A stretch of 64,000 bases of DNA from positions 173,457 to 237,456 of the forward strand of contig CAADRB010000022.1 of assembly GCA_900708905.1 (NCBI GenBank). The letters are read 5' to 3'. Source of the stretch: Hymenolepis diminuta (lineage: Eukaryota; Platyhelminthes; Cestoda; Cyclophyllidea; Hymenolepididae). Made by a program: the position numbers and the translations under genes. Positions 1-11,992 of this stretch are shown one piece after another; positions within the stretch are counted from its first letter, which is position 1, and each line of letters starts with the position of its first letter. A model generated the notes under the pieces. The model saw only the letters and a program-made list of their open reading frames with translations, had not been told where the DNA came from and ran no database searches.

Positions 1-558
1 TGCTGGCTGAGTCGAATTGACGAACATAATCATCTTATTATTAGGAGAGCATGGAGAGACGATCACATACGCCTTTATTCATTCTAATTCGGCTTGGTTT
101 GTAATCTCTTCTAATCTCAAAGAACAGTATTCCGAGGTAGGCATTGTTTGAAGGATAAATAGAGGCAGGCAGCTATCAGCTTGAACATACAGTCTAACCA
201 TTGAAAGCTTAGTTCAATAATATTCAGAAATAAGCATGATTTTATGGCACAGAATCATATTTTCCTAATATAAGGATTTGCTCGTAGTATCCAAGATAAG
301 GTTACCCTCGTACTATTTTTGGCTGAATGACTGTGTGTTATTTATCGGTATATTTTGGTGCAAGGAGCCTGCCAGAGCATGCTAACTCTAACTAACCTCG
401 TTTGCATTTCTTTCCTTTCTGCTCCACCCTGATCTCCTTCCTTTGATCACCTCCCCTTTGGCTAACTGCTAACCGCTACAGCTCTCCCCAATCAACTTTA
501 TTCAGTGCGCTCTCTGCATCTTCCTCTCTCTCCCGTCCACCACGGCCTGTGTCTGCAG
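1..558. other. no gene recognised; probable intron of the DUF4139 gene
   Basis: No open frame or repeat that I can support. The stretch becomes pyrimidine-rich from about 405 to 545, as expected before a 3' splice site. It probably belongs to an intron of the DUF4139 gene, whose N-terminal exons would lie left of the window. Confidence 0.4.
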
Positions 559-644
559 CTTCACGTTGTAAGACGCCACGTCCGCTTCCCAACGCACAGA
601 ATGCACACACTACTCACAACGAAAACGGCTCTCATACTCAAGAG
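559..644 (+). CDS. possible upstream exon of the DUF4139 gene
   Basis: An 86-base candidate exon bounded by CAG at 556-558 and a strong GTGAGA donor at 645. To join the next exon (starting 788 with one base that completes a codon) it must be read in the frame beginning CTT CAC GTT at 559, which is open and leaves two bases. A different frame is also open and gives a more natural low-complexity peptide (SAASRCKTPRPLPNAQNAHT), but that frame does not fit the phase of exon 788-1082. The splice sites look good; the reading frame is uncertain. It could be an alternative or non-coding exon. Confidence 0.35.
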
Positions 645-787
645 GTGAGATCCCCTAAAAATGCACACGCACTAGCTGGAGAAGTTCGAGATTACTCCCT
701 ACCCACCCATCCCCCCTCCCTAAACTCTGGATAAGCATCCCTATGATTTGAGCACCCATTATCTAACCCACCCTCCTTCCCGCATAG

Positions 788-3700
788 CGAAGGATTCCAT
801 CTAAGGCAGGCTCTGATGGGATCCAAACGGCAGAAGAAGTCGGGAAAGTACGATGCTTCACCGGCTGCAGCTCACAGAACCCCGCCTATACCACCTCAAT
901 CACCTCCTATGGACCGGATGTATCCACCGCCAAATGCCACGTATATTCCAGAGCAGGATGTGGCCATTGTTGGCAACTACCTGGTGGCAACTCTGCCAAG
1001 GTCTCGTACATCTTCGATGTCGCAAGATAGCACGAGATTAAGGAGATCGAATTCAAGGAGCAGAGCATCGATTTTTGATGAGGTTTGAGAAATAAACATC
1101 TAACAAAATCAGCACTAACGTTCATATGTGCGATATCTCCATAGACTAATACCTCATTTCCTTTACTGAATTTTCAAGGGAAACATGAATATTTTATGAA
1201 ACTAACTTTCTAAATTTAGGTAAAAAATACCCAAATTTAACTAATGTATAATTCCAACTTCTAATGATTTCGTTTTATCAGCTTATAAATTGTCAACGAT
1301 GATAATTTTGTTTAAAGAAGAAAAATCAATAAATTGATACCATGAAAATAAAATAACAACTTGATAAAAATTAAGTTCTCCATAGTAAATTCATTATATT
1401 ATTAAACAGTTTAAAGTATATATCTTATTTTCTAACAAGTAATAAGTATCATGAACCAAATTAAGTTGTTTTAACGTATATCTAAAATCCAGAAATGTAA
1501 TTAGGTTGAGGCCGCATGAACACCTTTTTATTAGCATGACCTACAATTAAGATGAAACTGCTCATTGGCTTGGATTTTAATCATTTTGTCATCCCGTGAT
1601 CATAATAAACCCCTACAGTGTGTAACGTGGGAAACTTCTCAGTGTTTATTTAAATTTAATCGATTTTTTGCTTTAGTCTCCTCGCATAGGCTCTACTCCT
1701 ATGGGCACCTTGCAACGGGCCCCAAGCTATGAGACTGGGGGTGGAACTCTTCGTGGTTCATCGATCAGCCGTGCCGCTTCAAGGCAAGCTCTCGGGACAA
1801 GTCTATTCTTGAATGCAGCACCTCCGAGCGAACTTCAAAACGCTCCAGTTGGAAAGGCGGCTCCCGCTTCAGTACCATCTGTTGCCACAGTGATCTTTGA
1901 GGTTCCAAGGCCACCAGCGCTTGTACCCTGCAATGAAGAGGAAGTTCGAGTCACGGTGGGTCTTATTGACCTTCAACCGACCTACGACTACGTCACTGTG
2001 CCCAAACGATCTCTCTCCGCCTTCCTCAAAGCTCATGTCAAGAACTCGAGCAATTTCTACATTCTGCCTGGCCAGACTAACATCTACTCAGACAATACCT
2101 TCATTGGCAAGGTAAATGAACCTGGTTTTTAAATCTGTAAACGCACTATCAAAATTCAAGTGCATTCTTGATTGCAATTGCTTCAAATCCAATCCAATTT
2201 CATATGTGTGGCCCGGTAATGATTAAAATTTTATTGTTTAACATAGGAAATTACCTGTTAGCCCGCCGAAAATGCATGCTTTGGATGCTGCTAATTAGAG
2301 AGTCTCTTGATAAGATGGCAAGCATTAGAATACCATTTTCTTATCTTTGAATTGCAAGTGGTTATGCTTGTATGTATTTTTGACAGAATACCTATTTAGA
2401 ATTAATTTAAAGCTGTTTTTATCCCTTGGCAGCAGAGTAAAAAATATGCTCATTGCATTACTTGAATATTTCATAATAAATAATATGAAACAAGATACTG
2501 ACAGAGATCATATTGAATTATCGACAATTATATCAAATCTGACACATGCCGCGGTGGATGAAAGAGCTATCAAAGTGAGAAGATACCGGTTCATAATGAA
2601 AGACGAAGAATTCTCCAAAGTTCAAAGAGAGATGCCTCCATCACTTAGTTTTTAATAGTTGTATTAGTGAGTAAGCATGTTCTATTGGCAATGTTAAATA
2701 CGATTTGATAAGATAACTGGCACGTAGATTTCCTGAAAAATTTCACAAGTTGCAAATACAAACCCATCAAATCCGCAATATGTCAGAACAGTCTAGACGT
2801 TCCGAGTATAGGTCGTTTATATTATGCGCCGCTTTAAAACCATAGTGTAAATAAATTCGTTCAAATAAGAGAAACTAAAGAAGGGGAAATTAAAAGATGG
2901 TAGATAAAAATTCTCAAAGGGATTAGTTATTTTTGAGGCAAATATTGCTTTCTCTCTATCGGTGACAGAATGAATTAACTCTTGTAGGCGCCTCTTTGTA
3001 GCACTTTTGATAATTGATGCTATGATGAAATTTATGAACAGTGTGCATGCCAATAAAGGTGATGGTAAACAGGTTCCTCAAATAGCCTAAGATATAGAAA
3101 GATGAAAAGGCTCCTCTCGAGACGGGTTTTCCAGCTCAATTGTGGTAAAATTGTGATATCACAAAGCCGAAAACACTCGGCTCTCTTAACAGCGAAAATA
3201 AAGGAAGATATTTTTTATACCTTTTTGGGATCTTTTGTGTCTCCTGTAAATTACTACGATCTAACATGCTACATTCGGAACTTAAGAAAGGAAAAGTGGT
3301 TCTACTGTTAGGGAAGGACATTTCTGAGGTTATGTAAGGAATCTATTGCAACAATAAGTTATCTTCTCTCCCATTTGATTGGTTTGAGCTTTTAGGATAA
3401 AGTGTAGCTGGAAGGGTACATTTTTCAGGTTAGATTAAAATGAAATACAAATTAGTAGTAAAAATCAGAGAATGAGAAATAAAGATCTTGAAGAACAGCT
3501 ACGGTTCAGTTTAGTTTCTTAAAAATCCTAAAAATGTATTTATTTATTTAAAACGAAATACGGGACTTTATGCAGACTTGTTAATCAGGGACTGATTAAT
3601 TATCGATTTTTCACTAATGGACTAAATCCTTTTAGCACTTGAGCATAATGATTACAAATGAGCGTAAATCCTTTTACTGGACTCAAATAGGTAGTTTGAG

Positions 3701-4411
3701 AGCTCTTAATCCAAACAAGAATTTGCTTGCTTTTCAGTCTGAGCTTGGAGCCGTAGCTCCAGGAGAAGATCTTTCATGTGATCTGGGTGCAGAATCTGGA
3801 ATTGAGGTGGTCTATCGACCCATGTTCAAGTCGAAGGAGAACGCTTCTGGACAGAAGGCCACAGTGAGTTTCAAACAAGTTATCGATGTTCGCAACACCT
3901 TTCAACGACCTGTTCGTGTCATGGTTGTCGATCAACTACCTTCCAGTGGTGAAGACAAAATCAAGGTTGGTAAATAAATATCCATTTGGGAATACTAAGT
4001 ACATTTGATCTCTAACTGACCACAACTTGTACTTCTAACTTTAAAAGTGCTACTGACTTCAGGGCCAAAATACAGGCCGTGATATCACGTGGATTATTTT
4101 TGTAAACAAATTTGACCTATCTTTTTTTAGGTGAGCCTAATTGAACCTAACATCAAGAATCCTGAGAAGTACGACAGAAAGAAACCAATTCGGATGAACA
4201 AGAATCACAACATTGAGTGGGATCTTGATCTTCATGCTGGTACATTTAACGAATAAATCATTTTACATATTTGCAATTAATTAAAATTTTATTTTGAAAA
4301 TAATTTAATCTGTATTCTATAATTTTAGGTGAAACAAAAGAGGTTGTACTGCGCTACAATGTTGAATACCCAGCCGTAGAAGAGTTAGAGGTCAGTGTTG
4401 CGGAGGAATAA
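788..4411 (+). CDS. DUF4139 domain protein (F37C4.5-like), C-terminal part
   Basis: Five exons join in phase: 788-1082, 1677-2111, 3738-3965, 4131-4239 and 4329-4411 (TAA at 4409). All introns start GT and end AG. The first exon is Ser/Pro/Arg-rich and probably disordered. The second begins the DUF4139 fold: a proline-rich linker, then TVIFEVPRP, VTVGLIDLQPTYDYVTVPK, AFLKAHVKNSS and LPGQTNIYSDNTFIGK. The third gives SELGAVAPGEDLSCDLG, then VIDVRNTFQRPVRVMVVDQL. The fourth gives VSLIEPNIKNPEKYD and NIEWDLDLHAG, and the fifth ends in EEYLEV-like acidic residues (VEELEVSVAEE). Order and motifs match the C-terminal domain of eukaryotic F37C4.5-type proteins. Full-length relatives also have an N-terminal DUF4140 and a coiled coil, which would lie left of the window. 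The biochemical function of the family is not established. The AATAAA 55 bases after the stop supports this 3' end. Confidence 0.88.
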
Positions 4412-4465
4412 TTAAATTGAAAAATCGGTGTTCATCAGCTTTATAAAGTCAATCATTTCGAAACC

Positions 4466-4471
4466 AATAAA
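4466..4471 (+). terminator. polyadenylation signal AATAAA (DUF4139 gene)
   Basis: Canonical AATAAA 55 bases after the TAA stop. A short 3' UTR is inferred; the cleavage site was not determined. Confidence 0.55.
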
Positions 4472-7400
4472 TTACAACATAGTTCCTCCTTGCTATTCTA
4501 GAACAACATTTATTTCATAATAGGGCTCTTTTGTTTGTCTCTTCCTTGTTCGCTCTTTTTTCCTTCTCAAAATCACAAATGCAAATAAATGGCAGTATGT
4601 CCCAAACCGACTAAAGACGAGAACTGTGTTTGTCTCGCCCTGCTTCTTGAAGCTACTTTGTCTCTCTCTTTCTATAAAACCGCGAGTAATCAATCATAGC
4701 GTCTTTAATAATTTCTTGACGCCGGGTGCGTAGGTAACCTCTACTTGCCGATTTCGAAGGAACTATTTCGAGGCGCTTGCTATTTTAATTTGTCACCCCT
4801 TTTATCGGTATCTGACAACGTCTTATGTTGTTGATCCTCCTTTTTGCTTAAAACTGCAGTCAATCTTGTCTTCTTGCTTTTCTCTCTCCCTCTTTGCGTC
4901 ACAATTTGCTTTTTCTCTACCTTTTGATGTCTTTACCTGCATGCCGTGTATTGATCGTGAAGAACCATTCATTTGCCATTTGTTCTATATCCTCTATCTC
5001 GAATTGATGCATAAAACAAATTCAGTTTAATAAATCATTTCTATCCTTTATTCTAGAGGAATTGTTTGACATTTCAACACATTTAATAGCTTTAGAATGA
5101 GGTGGAAATTGCACTATATCTAGTCTGTGAAATTATTTTGGGAGCCTATACAAATTAGGCTTGAAAACATTCCACTTACAAAGTTAATGATCCTCCAATG
5201 GGCTAGCAGGAAACATCAGACTCATCGTTCAGAATACTAAGAGCTGAGTGAAGAGGATAAATCCAATTACCGTAAGGTATAAATGGGAGTTAGGCTAGGA
5301 ATCAAAACTAAGTAGATCGGTGAACAAGCATCTTCACAGATTACGTGAAAATTATGATACGCAGTATAGAAAAGACTGTTTTGCGTTCATTGTCCGTTGG
5401 GCACTTAATTTTAAAATCATCAGACATGAGTGAGAATATGCGTCCAGTAGAGTGCTCTAAGGTGAAAATATAGGGGATTCGATTGAAAACCCTCTATTCA
5501 CGTCTCTTACTTAATAAATATTAAAAGAAGGTATTTAGCGTAGAGAAGTATCTCTAGTTAGAAATTACTATTTCGCTTTTTCTCCATTGACCAATTTTGA
5601 TGAGTTACGTTCATTACACGTGTGCCGATGAATGTCTAGCTCGTGATCGCTTACATTACATAAATGGACGTTCCACTGGTCACCGGCACTCTCAGTATAT
5701 CTAAGAGTCTAAATCTCCGCCGTATATAATTCTATCAGCTTCAACTTGAGATGATCTAAGTTAAGATAGACCGTTTCTAAAATAAATTGGGAATATTTGT
5801 AAAAAATCAGTTACTGCAAGTTATAGAAATTATAATTGAAAATAAGGCAGAAGGAACTCAAAATCAACTCTAGAAAAGAGTCTCATTACGTCAATTTTAA
5901 TAAAATATGATGAAATAAAACAAAGGGAAGTGATGTGAAAATGACAAATGGAGGCTGGCAATTCGTCTACAGATAATGTTGTTTGCTACTCTCCTGACTA
6001 GTGATATTTGGGAGAACATTAAATTTTAATCATTAAGAAAAAATTCCCACTAGAAAGAGATTTCCAATAAAAATTGTACTCGCAAAAATATTTCATGCCA
6101 AAAATTTAAAAAGAACTCGATCCAGAGCTCAATCAACTTTAAATCAGACGATTACTTCTTTCTCATCACCATAGTTACATGGCAGTAAGTTTATGCTTTA
6201 TAAATGAAAAGGCATCATTTTAGGTGAATTATGGTGTACCGAATGAGAAAATCGGTAAGCATCTAAGGAACGGAAGGATGAGTCATTTGCACGACTATGT
6301 GAAAAGATGATAAACTGGATGAAGGTCATTCGCCAAATTACGATAACAAATTACGTAGCGAAGGTTGAGAATTTACCACGCACTCAATGCCATTACGAAC
6401 TATCATTCATGATCAACCCGACAAGGCGATGACAACCTACGAGATGATTGCCAACTGAATAAATACGTCTATGGATACTTCAAAGCGCGAATAACTTATC
6501 TTAGAATCTGGAGTAATTTAATCTTGTTTTAGAAGAATTATATGTTTGTATAAAGATATTTTAATCCTGAAAATGGTTTCATTTGAAAAATAAATTAATT
6601 ATTAAGCTAATGTTACAATGTACCCCAAAAATTGCTTTATTAAAATAAACAAACAAGATTACAAATTAAAAAGAACTCATAAAAACAAAGAAGTGAGAGC
6701 CAAAATTTTTAGAAGCGTGAGCATTCTAACATTCATTTTAGATAAAGAAGGTATGTCCCGAAACCTTTGCTATTAAGAACTCATTCTGCCCTCGCTCTTG
6801 TGTTGATCACTGTATGTGACTAATTTCGAATTAGTCTTGACTTATGGCTTGACGGATATGCGCGTAGATGGCAAATTTGCAAGATTTAGTATAAGAAGGA
6901 GATTAATCTGAGAGAAAATTTTCAATTAGAATATGAACTTGAAAATACAGATAATAAGTTTTCGAGTTTTAAACAATAAGTCCCGCTATATTCCGGAGTC
7001 TATCAAAAAATGTGCATATAGATAAATACTAAAGTTCTTATGAAAACACTGCATTCAAATATATTTTGACTCAACTTCGAAACCGGCCGATATACATCTC
7101 ACACTCTCCTCTCTGCTTACGAGAGTTTTCAGATTTATTTGTAGATGATAGTGTGCTCATCTACATATGTTCAAAGATGAAAGAAACTGAAAAGAGAAGA
7201 AATAACTTATAAAACTTATGACCAATGCAACTGTCTCCCAGACACCTTTAAAACCGAGTTTCGAATGAGTAGAACATTTCCAATTGCTAAAACCATGAGG
7301 CCTCCAAAGAAAAAGTGGCGTCAGTGACAGTGTGAGTTAGGTAAAATTAGTAAATTTTAAGATCAGCGTTTATACGTTATGCAGATCGCTTTCACCCTCT

Positions 7401-8999
7401 CCAATAAATAAGCTATATGCTTTCTGTGTAATTCCTACCTTTAATAAGATATTATAATGTAATAGACTTAGTGCTAGTAAATTTGAAAAAGAAATAACGT
7501 TCGAAGTAAGTATTATTGTCGCTAATATTAGTAAAAGAAAGTGAATTACCCGTTGGGAATGATATTTTGACTTGCATAGTTAGATAATAGGGAAGTAAAG
7601 GTCAAAGCTAACATTTAACGACCACAACGGGACTTGAAAAGATTGCCAACTGCTTTTTTGGGAGCAGACATTTTTTCGAGATTAATCACTTCGTGAATGA
7701 AAAGCTTTCAAATATACTATGGATTGCCAAGTTTTCGGCTTCTCAGAACTCCAATCTTTCAGCCAGGCATCAGTAAGGAGTAAATCGGAAACGTCAATGT
7801 CCATACCTAGAATAAGAGAAGGCCTAAAGAAAATAACGTGTTAAAACCAATAATAAGTTAACTGTTACGAAATAATATTTGGTTATACATAATTGATTTT
7901 AAACTAGGATTGGATCTTAAAATGAGATAAATGACTACCTTAATATTATTCAAAGAAAGGAAGTGGCACAATCGTTGAAAATTAATTTTAGTAGTTTTAT
8001 TCATAACAAATGTTTACTGTTTTGTCTTGCATCAAGATTAGATTTTTCTACCCCAAAAATGTTTCATTAGTAGACTAGGAGAATAAATTATATTTGAGAG
8101 AAGAAAAAATTAACACATTTTTGTATTCAATTGTATACACCACTAGGAATTGTCTATTTAAAAAATTCATTTGACCTGAGAAAACAGTCATATAAAAACC
8201 GAATCTGATGAAATACCTGAGGATTGAAATATCAAATTCTCTGAAATATTTTTGACTTGTTCTCAAAGAATAAATCTACTATAAATACTGTAAACATTTT
8301 GGTGTCATTATTTTGAGTACATTTTTTCAAATTCATAGTGGCTCAATTTGAAGTCAACGGTGAGTATATAATAAACATAATACGGGGCTGCTACCGAAGC
8401 ATAAAGTCAAATAATAAGCGCTTGCAGGTTGGATGTAACATATATCCCACTCTGCCAGTATTCTAAGTTAAAATACCATGAAAAGTCAAACATTGAAATG
8501 CAGCAAACAAATACTACCTATGTACCAAAAAAGAAATAAAAAATAAGAAAGATTTTATCAACAAAATACAGGTAAATAATGCAAAAATTAATAGTCTTAT
8601 TGTCAGTACAGATGGTGTTTTAGCCTGTTACAATTCCTTAATAACTTGACCTTGCATTGGCAACGGTCAAGCAATATTTTAAATACATAGCAAAAACAGT
8701 ATGTAAGAAAGTATGATTTCTTTTCGCTGAAGAATAACTAATAGTTATAGTTAATAATGAAGTAGAATATTAAATCTAATGGGATAACTGATGCCGAGAT
8801 CTAATTTGATTTTATAATGAGAATATATTATGAATGTAATGGAAAAATTACTTAATAGAAAAAATGCTTAAAAATATTAAATAAGTCTAGCGAAACATAA
8901 AAAGGAAATTTTAACGCTTTTCTATTTTTATCAGTACTAGTTTAAACATAATGGTCTGATTTAATGCCGTACTAAATTTAGAAATAGTCGGGTTTGAAT
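4472..8999. other. intergenic region between the DUF4139 and DNAJB13 genes
   Basis: No gene recognised on either strand; all open frames are short and lack domain motifs. A C/T-rich stretch runs from about 4740 to 4930. The remainder is AT-rich and the DNAJB13 promoter should lie near its right end, but I see no convincing core promoter. Confidence 0.5.
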
Positions 9000-10661
9000 A
9001 TGGGAGCGGACTATTATCTTATACTTGGTGTTATTCAAAATGCAACGCTTCACGATCTGCATAAAGCGTAAGTCGATATATCGGATACATATTTATTCGC
9101 TAGCTATCGAAGACAGGCTTTAAGATATCACCCATTATTAAATAAGGACAAAGGTGAAGACACTTTTGAAAAGTTCAAATGGGTTTCTGAAGCCTATGAA
9201 GTCCTTAAAAATCCCATTCTCAGAGCACGGTATGATCGATACGGCGAAATTGGGCTTAAGCACGGTGTTCCAGGAGATTTGATGAAACCTGTTAAATATA
9301 TCTACCATGCCGATCCATTCAAAACATTTCAAGATTATTTTGGTCACTGGAATCCATTTGAAGGTATACACCCCTCGTAAATAAAATTAAACGCCTTTAT
9401 ACTGTAAGTTAATTATTCTAAATTCCATTTTAGAAATTGATGAAGAAATTTCCTTTGAGATTTCTCAGAACTTTGGTCGTCCAGGAGGTTGTGGTCAAAT
9501 TAAGAAAGCGGATCCTTTAATATTTCCACTTCAATTATCTCTGGAAGAAATTTACAATGGTTGTCTCAAGAAGGTGTCTGTTAAGTATAGGGTTAGTTTA
9601 ATATCATTTTTAAATTAATTTACACATATCGCAATTACCTGTCATACATTTCATTAACTAGGCATTTGATAGTGACTGTCAAACAACAAATATAAAGAAG
9701 AAGTCATTGAATATGGTTATTCAACCAGGTTTTAAAGAGAAAGGACAATTAGTTTTCACTGGAGAAGGTAACCAAGGTGCAAATTTGATGCCTGGTAAGA
9801 ATTGGTGTTAAGATTTATCTTGATACTAGATCTTTATAAGTTTCCTCAATAAATTAATTATTTTTCAAACTGATTTTAAAAAGAAAAATTAATTTAATAT
9901 CTCTTTGAAGCTTCAAAAAATGTTATCTTAATTCAAAATCTGCCTCAAAATCTATTCATCCAGTGAACGACAGTAAAATACTCAGATACTGATTTATACA
10001 TTCCGTTATATTAGCAAACCCAAACCTATTGACATTGTGAAAGTGCTAATTTGTTGCATATAAACCACTGATAGAATCCAACTCACTTAGGTCACAAAAC
10101 TTATTTGAGAATTGAGACATTCATAGTTGATAAAATGTTCCAATTTTACCTTTTTGGAAAATCATATGATATCAGATTACCAGAATAATCTTACATTAAT
10201 CTTTCACCCAGTTTATCGACTTTCTCTAGGTGATATGATTTTTGAAATTACCGCTTTGGAACACCCCTTCTTTCGACGTGAAGGACTGGATCTCTATCAC
10301 ACGGAAAAGATCCACGTCGGTCAAGCACTTCTTGGATGTGTTGTAGATATTCGAACTCTAGATAACCGCCTTCTTCACGTTCCGATCACGAATGTTATCA
10401 GGTAAATCATTTTCTTAAATTTATTTCTACTGAAATAGTTATCAATAGCATTCACAAAATATTTTATTATTCTTAACTAGACCCGACTACGTAAAGGTGG
10501 TTGAAGGTGAAGGTATGCCGAATCCCGACAATCCCGAAAAGAAAGGAAACTTACATATCAATTTCGATATTATTTACCCAGATAGCCTTTCGAGACAGGA
10601 ACGCATTGATATTGAGTCTGCCTTATTTAGAGATGGTCTGCCTCTCAAAGTGTTTACTTAG
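9000..10661 (+). CDS. DNAJB13: DnaJ homolog subfamily B member 13 (radial spoke J-protein)
   Basis: Six exons join in phase: 9000-9067, 9104-9363, 9434-9591, 9662-9794, 10230-10401 and 10481-10661, giving 323 residues against about 316 in human DNAJB13. The N-terminus MGADYYLILGV starts a J domain in which the catalytic HPD is HPL (residues 32-34, YHPLLN). DNAJB13 is known for this HPL, and without the aspartate Hsp70 stimulation is not expected. Next come ARYDRYGEIGLKHGVP, a DNAJB13-like YIYHADPFKTFQDYFG segment, and the two C-terminal substrate-binding domains (LSLEEIYNGCLKK, IQPGFKEKGQLVFTGEGNQG, HPFFRREGLDLYH, RTLDNRLLHVPITNVI). In other animals this protein sits in axonemal radial spokes of sperm flagella and cilia. 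The start is the first ATG and gives the expected N-terminus. The first intron is only 36 bases. Confidence 0.95.
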
Positions 10662-10798
10662 GTAATATTTTGGAACTATGGTTTAGATTTTAATGAGTCA
10701 TTTATCGTATCATAGCCCACATGCATATGCTGTAATGATACAAATAACTTAACTTTTAAGGGTAGCAATCAAGTATAAGTTAGTAAAATTGAATAGGG

Positions 10799-10804
10799 AA
10801 TAAA
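10799..10804 (+). terminator. polyadenylation signal AATAAA (DNAJB13)
   Basis: AATAAA 138 bases after the TAG stop; the likely end of the DNAJB13 transcript. Confidence 0.5.
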
Positions 10805-11780
10805 TGTCGGATTTTTATGGAATTTGCCACCGTTCAAAGTCTATGATTTCACACAATGTAGAATCTATTGAACCAACAATATTCAGCTCGTTCTCTGAAA
10901 AGTAAAAAGAAGCCTTTAATACATGGTTTGTTTTTCTCATCCAATCCCAAGTAATGTATAAAGTTAGGAAGGGACCTGAAATCGAAAGCTGGTTTATTGA
11001 AGAATGAATTCTTAAATTATAGCACGTCATAAGTTTTTATATCCTCCTTACTGTCTCACTAATAATCTTTTGTCATTTTTTTGTCTTTTAGGATAAATTT
11101 CGATGATCATGGGCGAAGTCTTAGTTTATAAAAGAAATTTAAGCTCAAATTAATGTTCTATTTCTTTTAACTTCTTTCTTTCAATTTCCACGGAATACAC
11201 ACTTCCTTGGTTGTATCGGAATCCGCTTAACAACGTATTTTATGTTGCTGCTTTCAAAATTTCTGTTATTTTGTTAAGCAAAGTAATACTGAAAATACAA
11301 AAATGCTTTACGCATGTTTTATTCATTTAATATTTAAATAATTATATACTTAAATAAAAATTTAATTAATATATGCTTCAAGCATTTTAGGAAGGGACAC
11401 ATCTAACTGAAATTAATCAATTTTGGTTGTTAGTCAAATTATATATTATTTGTCATATGAAAAGAAGAATTTCTTTTAAAAAAATTGTTTTCCTTTTTGT
11501 TGAATGTACATAAATAATATATCATTGAACATTTTTATTGGTTTTTGGGCAATAAAAGATAGGTGGAGAAGTGAAATTGTTAAATCACCTTGTTAACCGA
11601 AAATGATTTGTTTAACTTGGTATTAAATTATAAACTGGTTCAAATTGAGTGAACTCAGCTTACGAAGGTCTGCTAACTTAAAACTGTCAGCTATCTCATC
11701 TCTGCTATGTTAAAACTGTAAACTGCAAAATATTGTGGAAAGTCACTTTCACTTTCAACTGTTGGAGAAAAAAAATGAGT

Positions 11781-11992
11781 TGAAGCCGCAAGACCGACCA
11801 AACTTGATTAAAAAAAAATACTGGTGAATAAGCACTGAACATCATAGACAGGCATTTGCTGCAATCCAGGGTACGAACCGTGAAATTTGAAGCGAGGGGC
11901 GAAAACTGCCCATTTAATAAAGACTGTACAATCCGAGTCAAAAATTCAAATGAAGTAAGATACTTCATCAGTATCTTTTTGACCCCTCCCCA
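11781..11992 (+). repeat. dispersed repeat R1, copy a
   Basis: Shares a consistent order of short blocks with three other places in the window: a block near GACCGACCAAACTTGATTAA, AATAAGCACTGA, GCAATCCAGGGTACGAA, AATCCGAGTCAAAAATTCAA and ATGAAG, ending in TTTTTGACCCCTCC. The other copies are 37006-37193 (+), 25258-25465 (-) and 60765-60993 (-). I found no coding capacity or terminal repeats. Probably a degraded non-autonomous mobile element. Confidence 0.6.
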
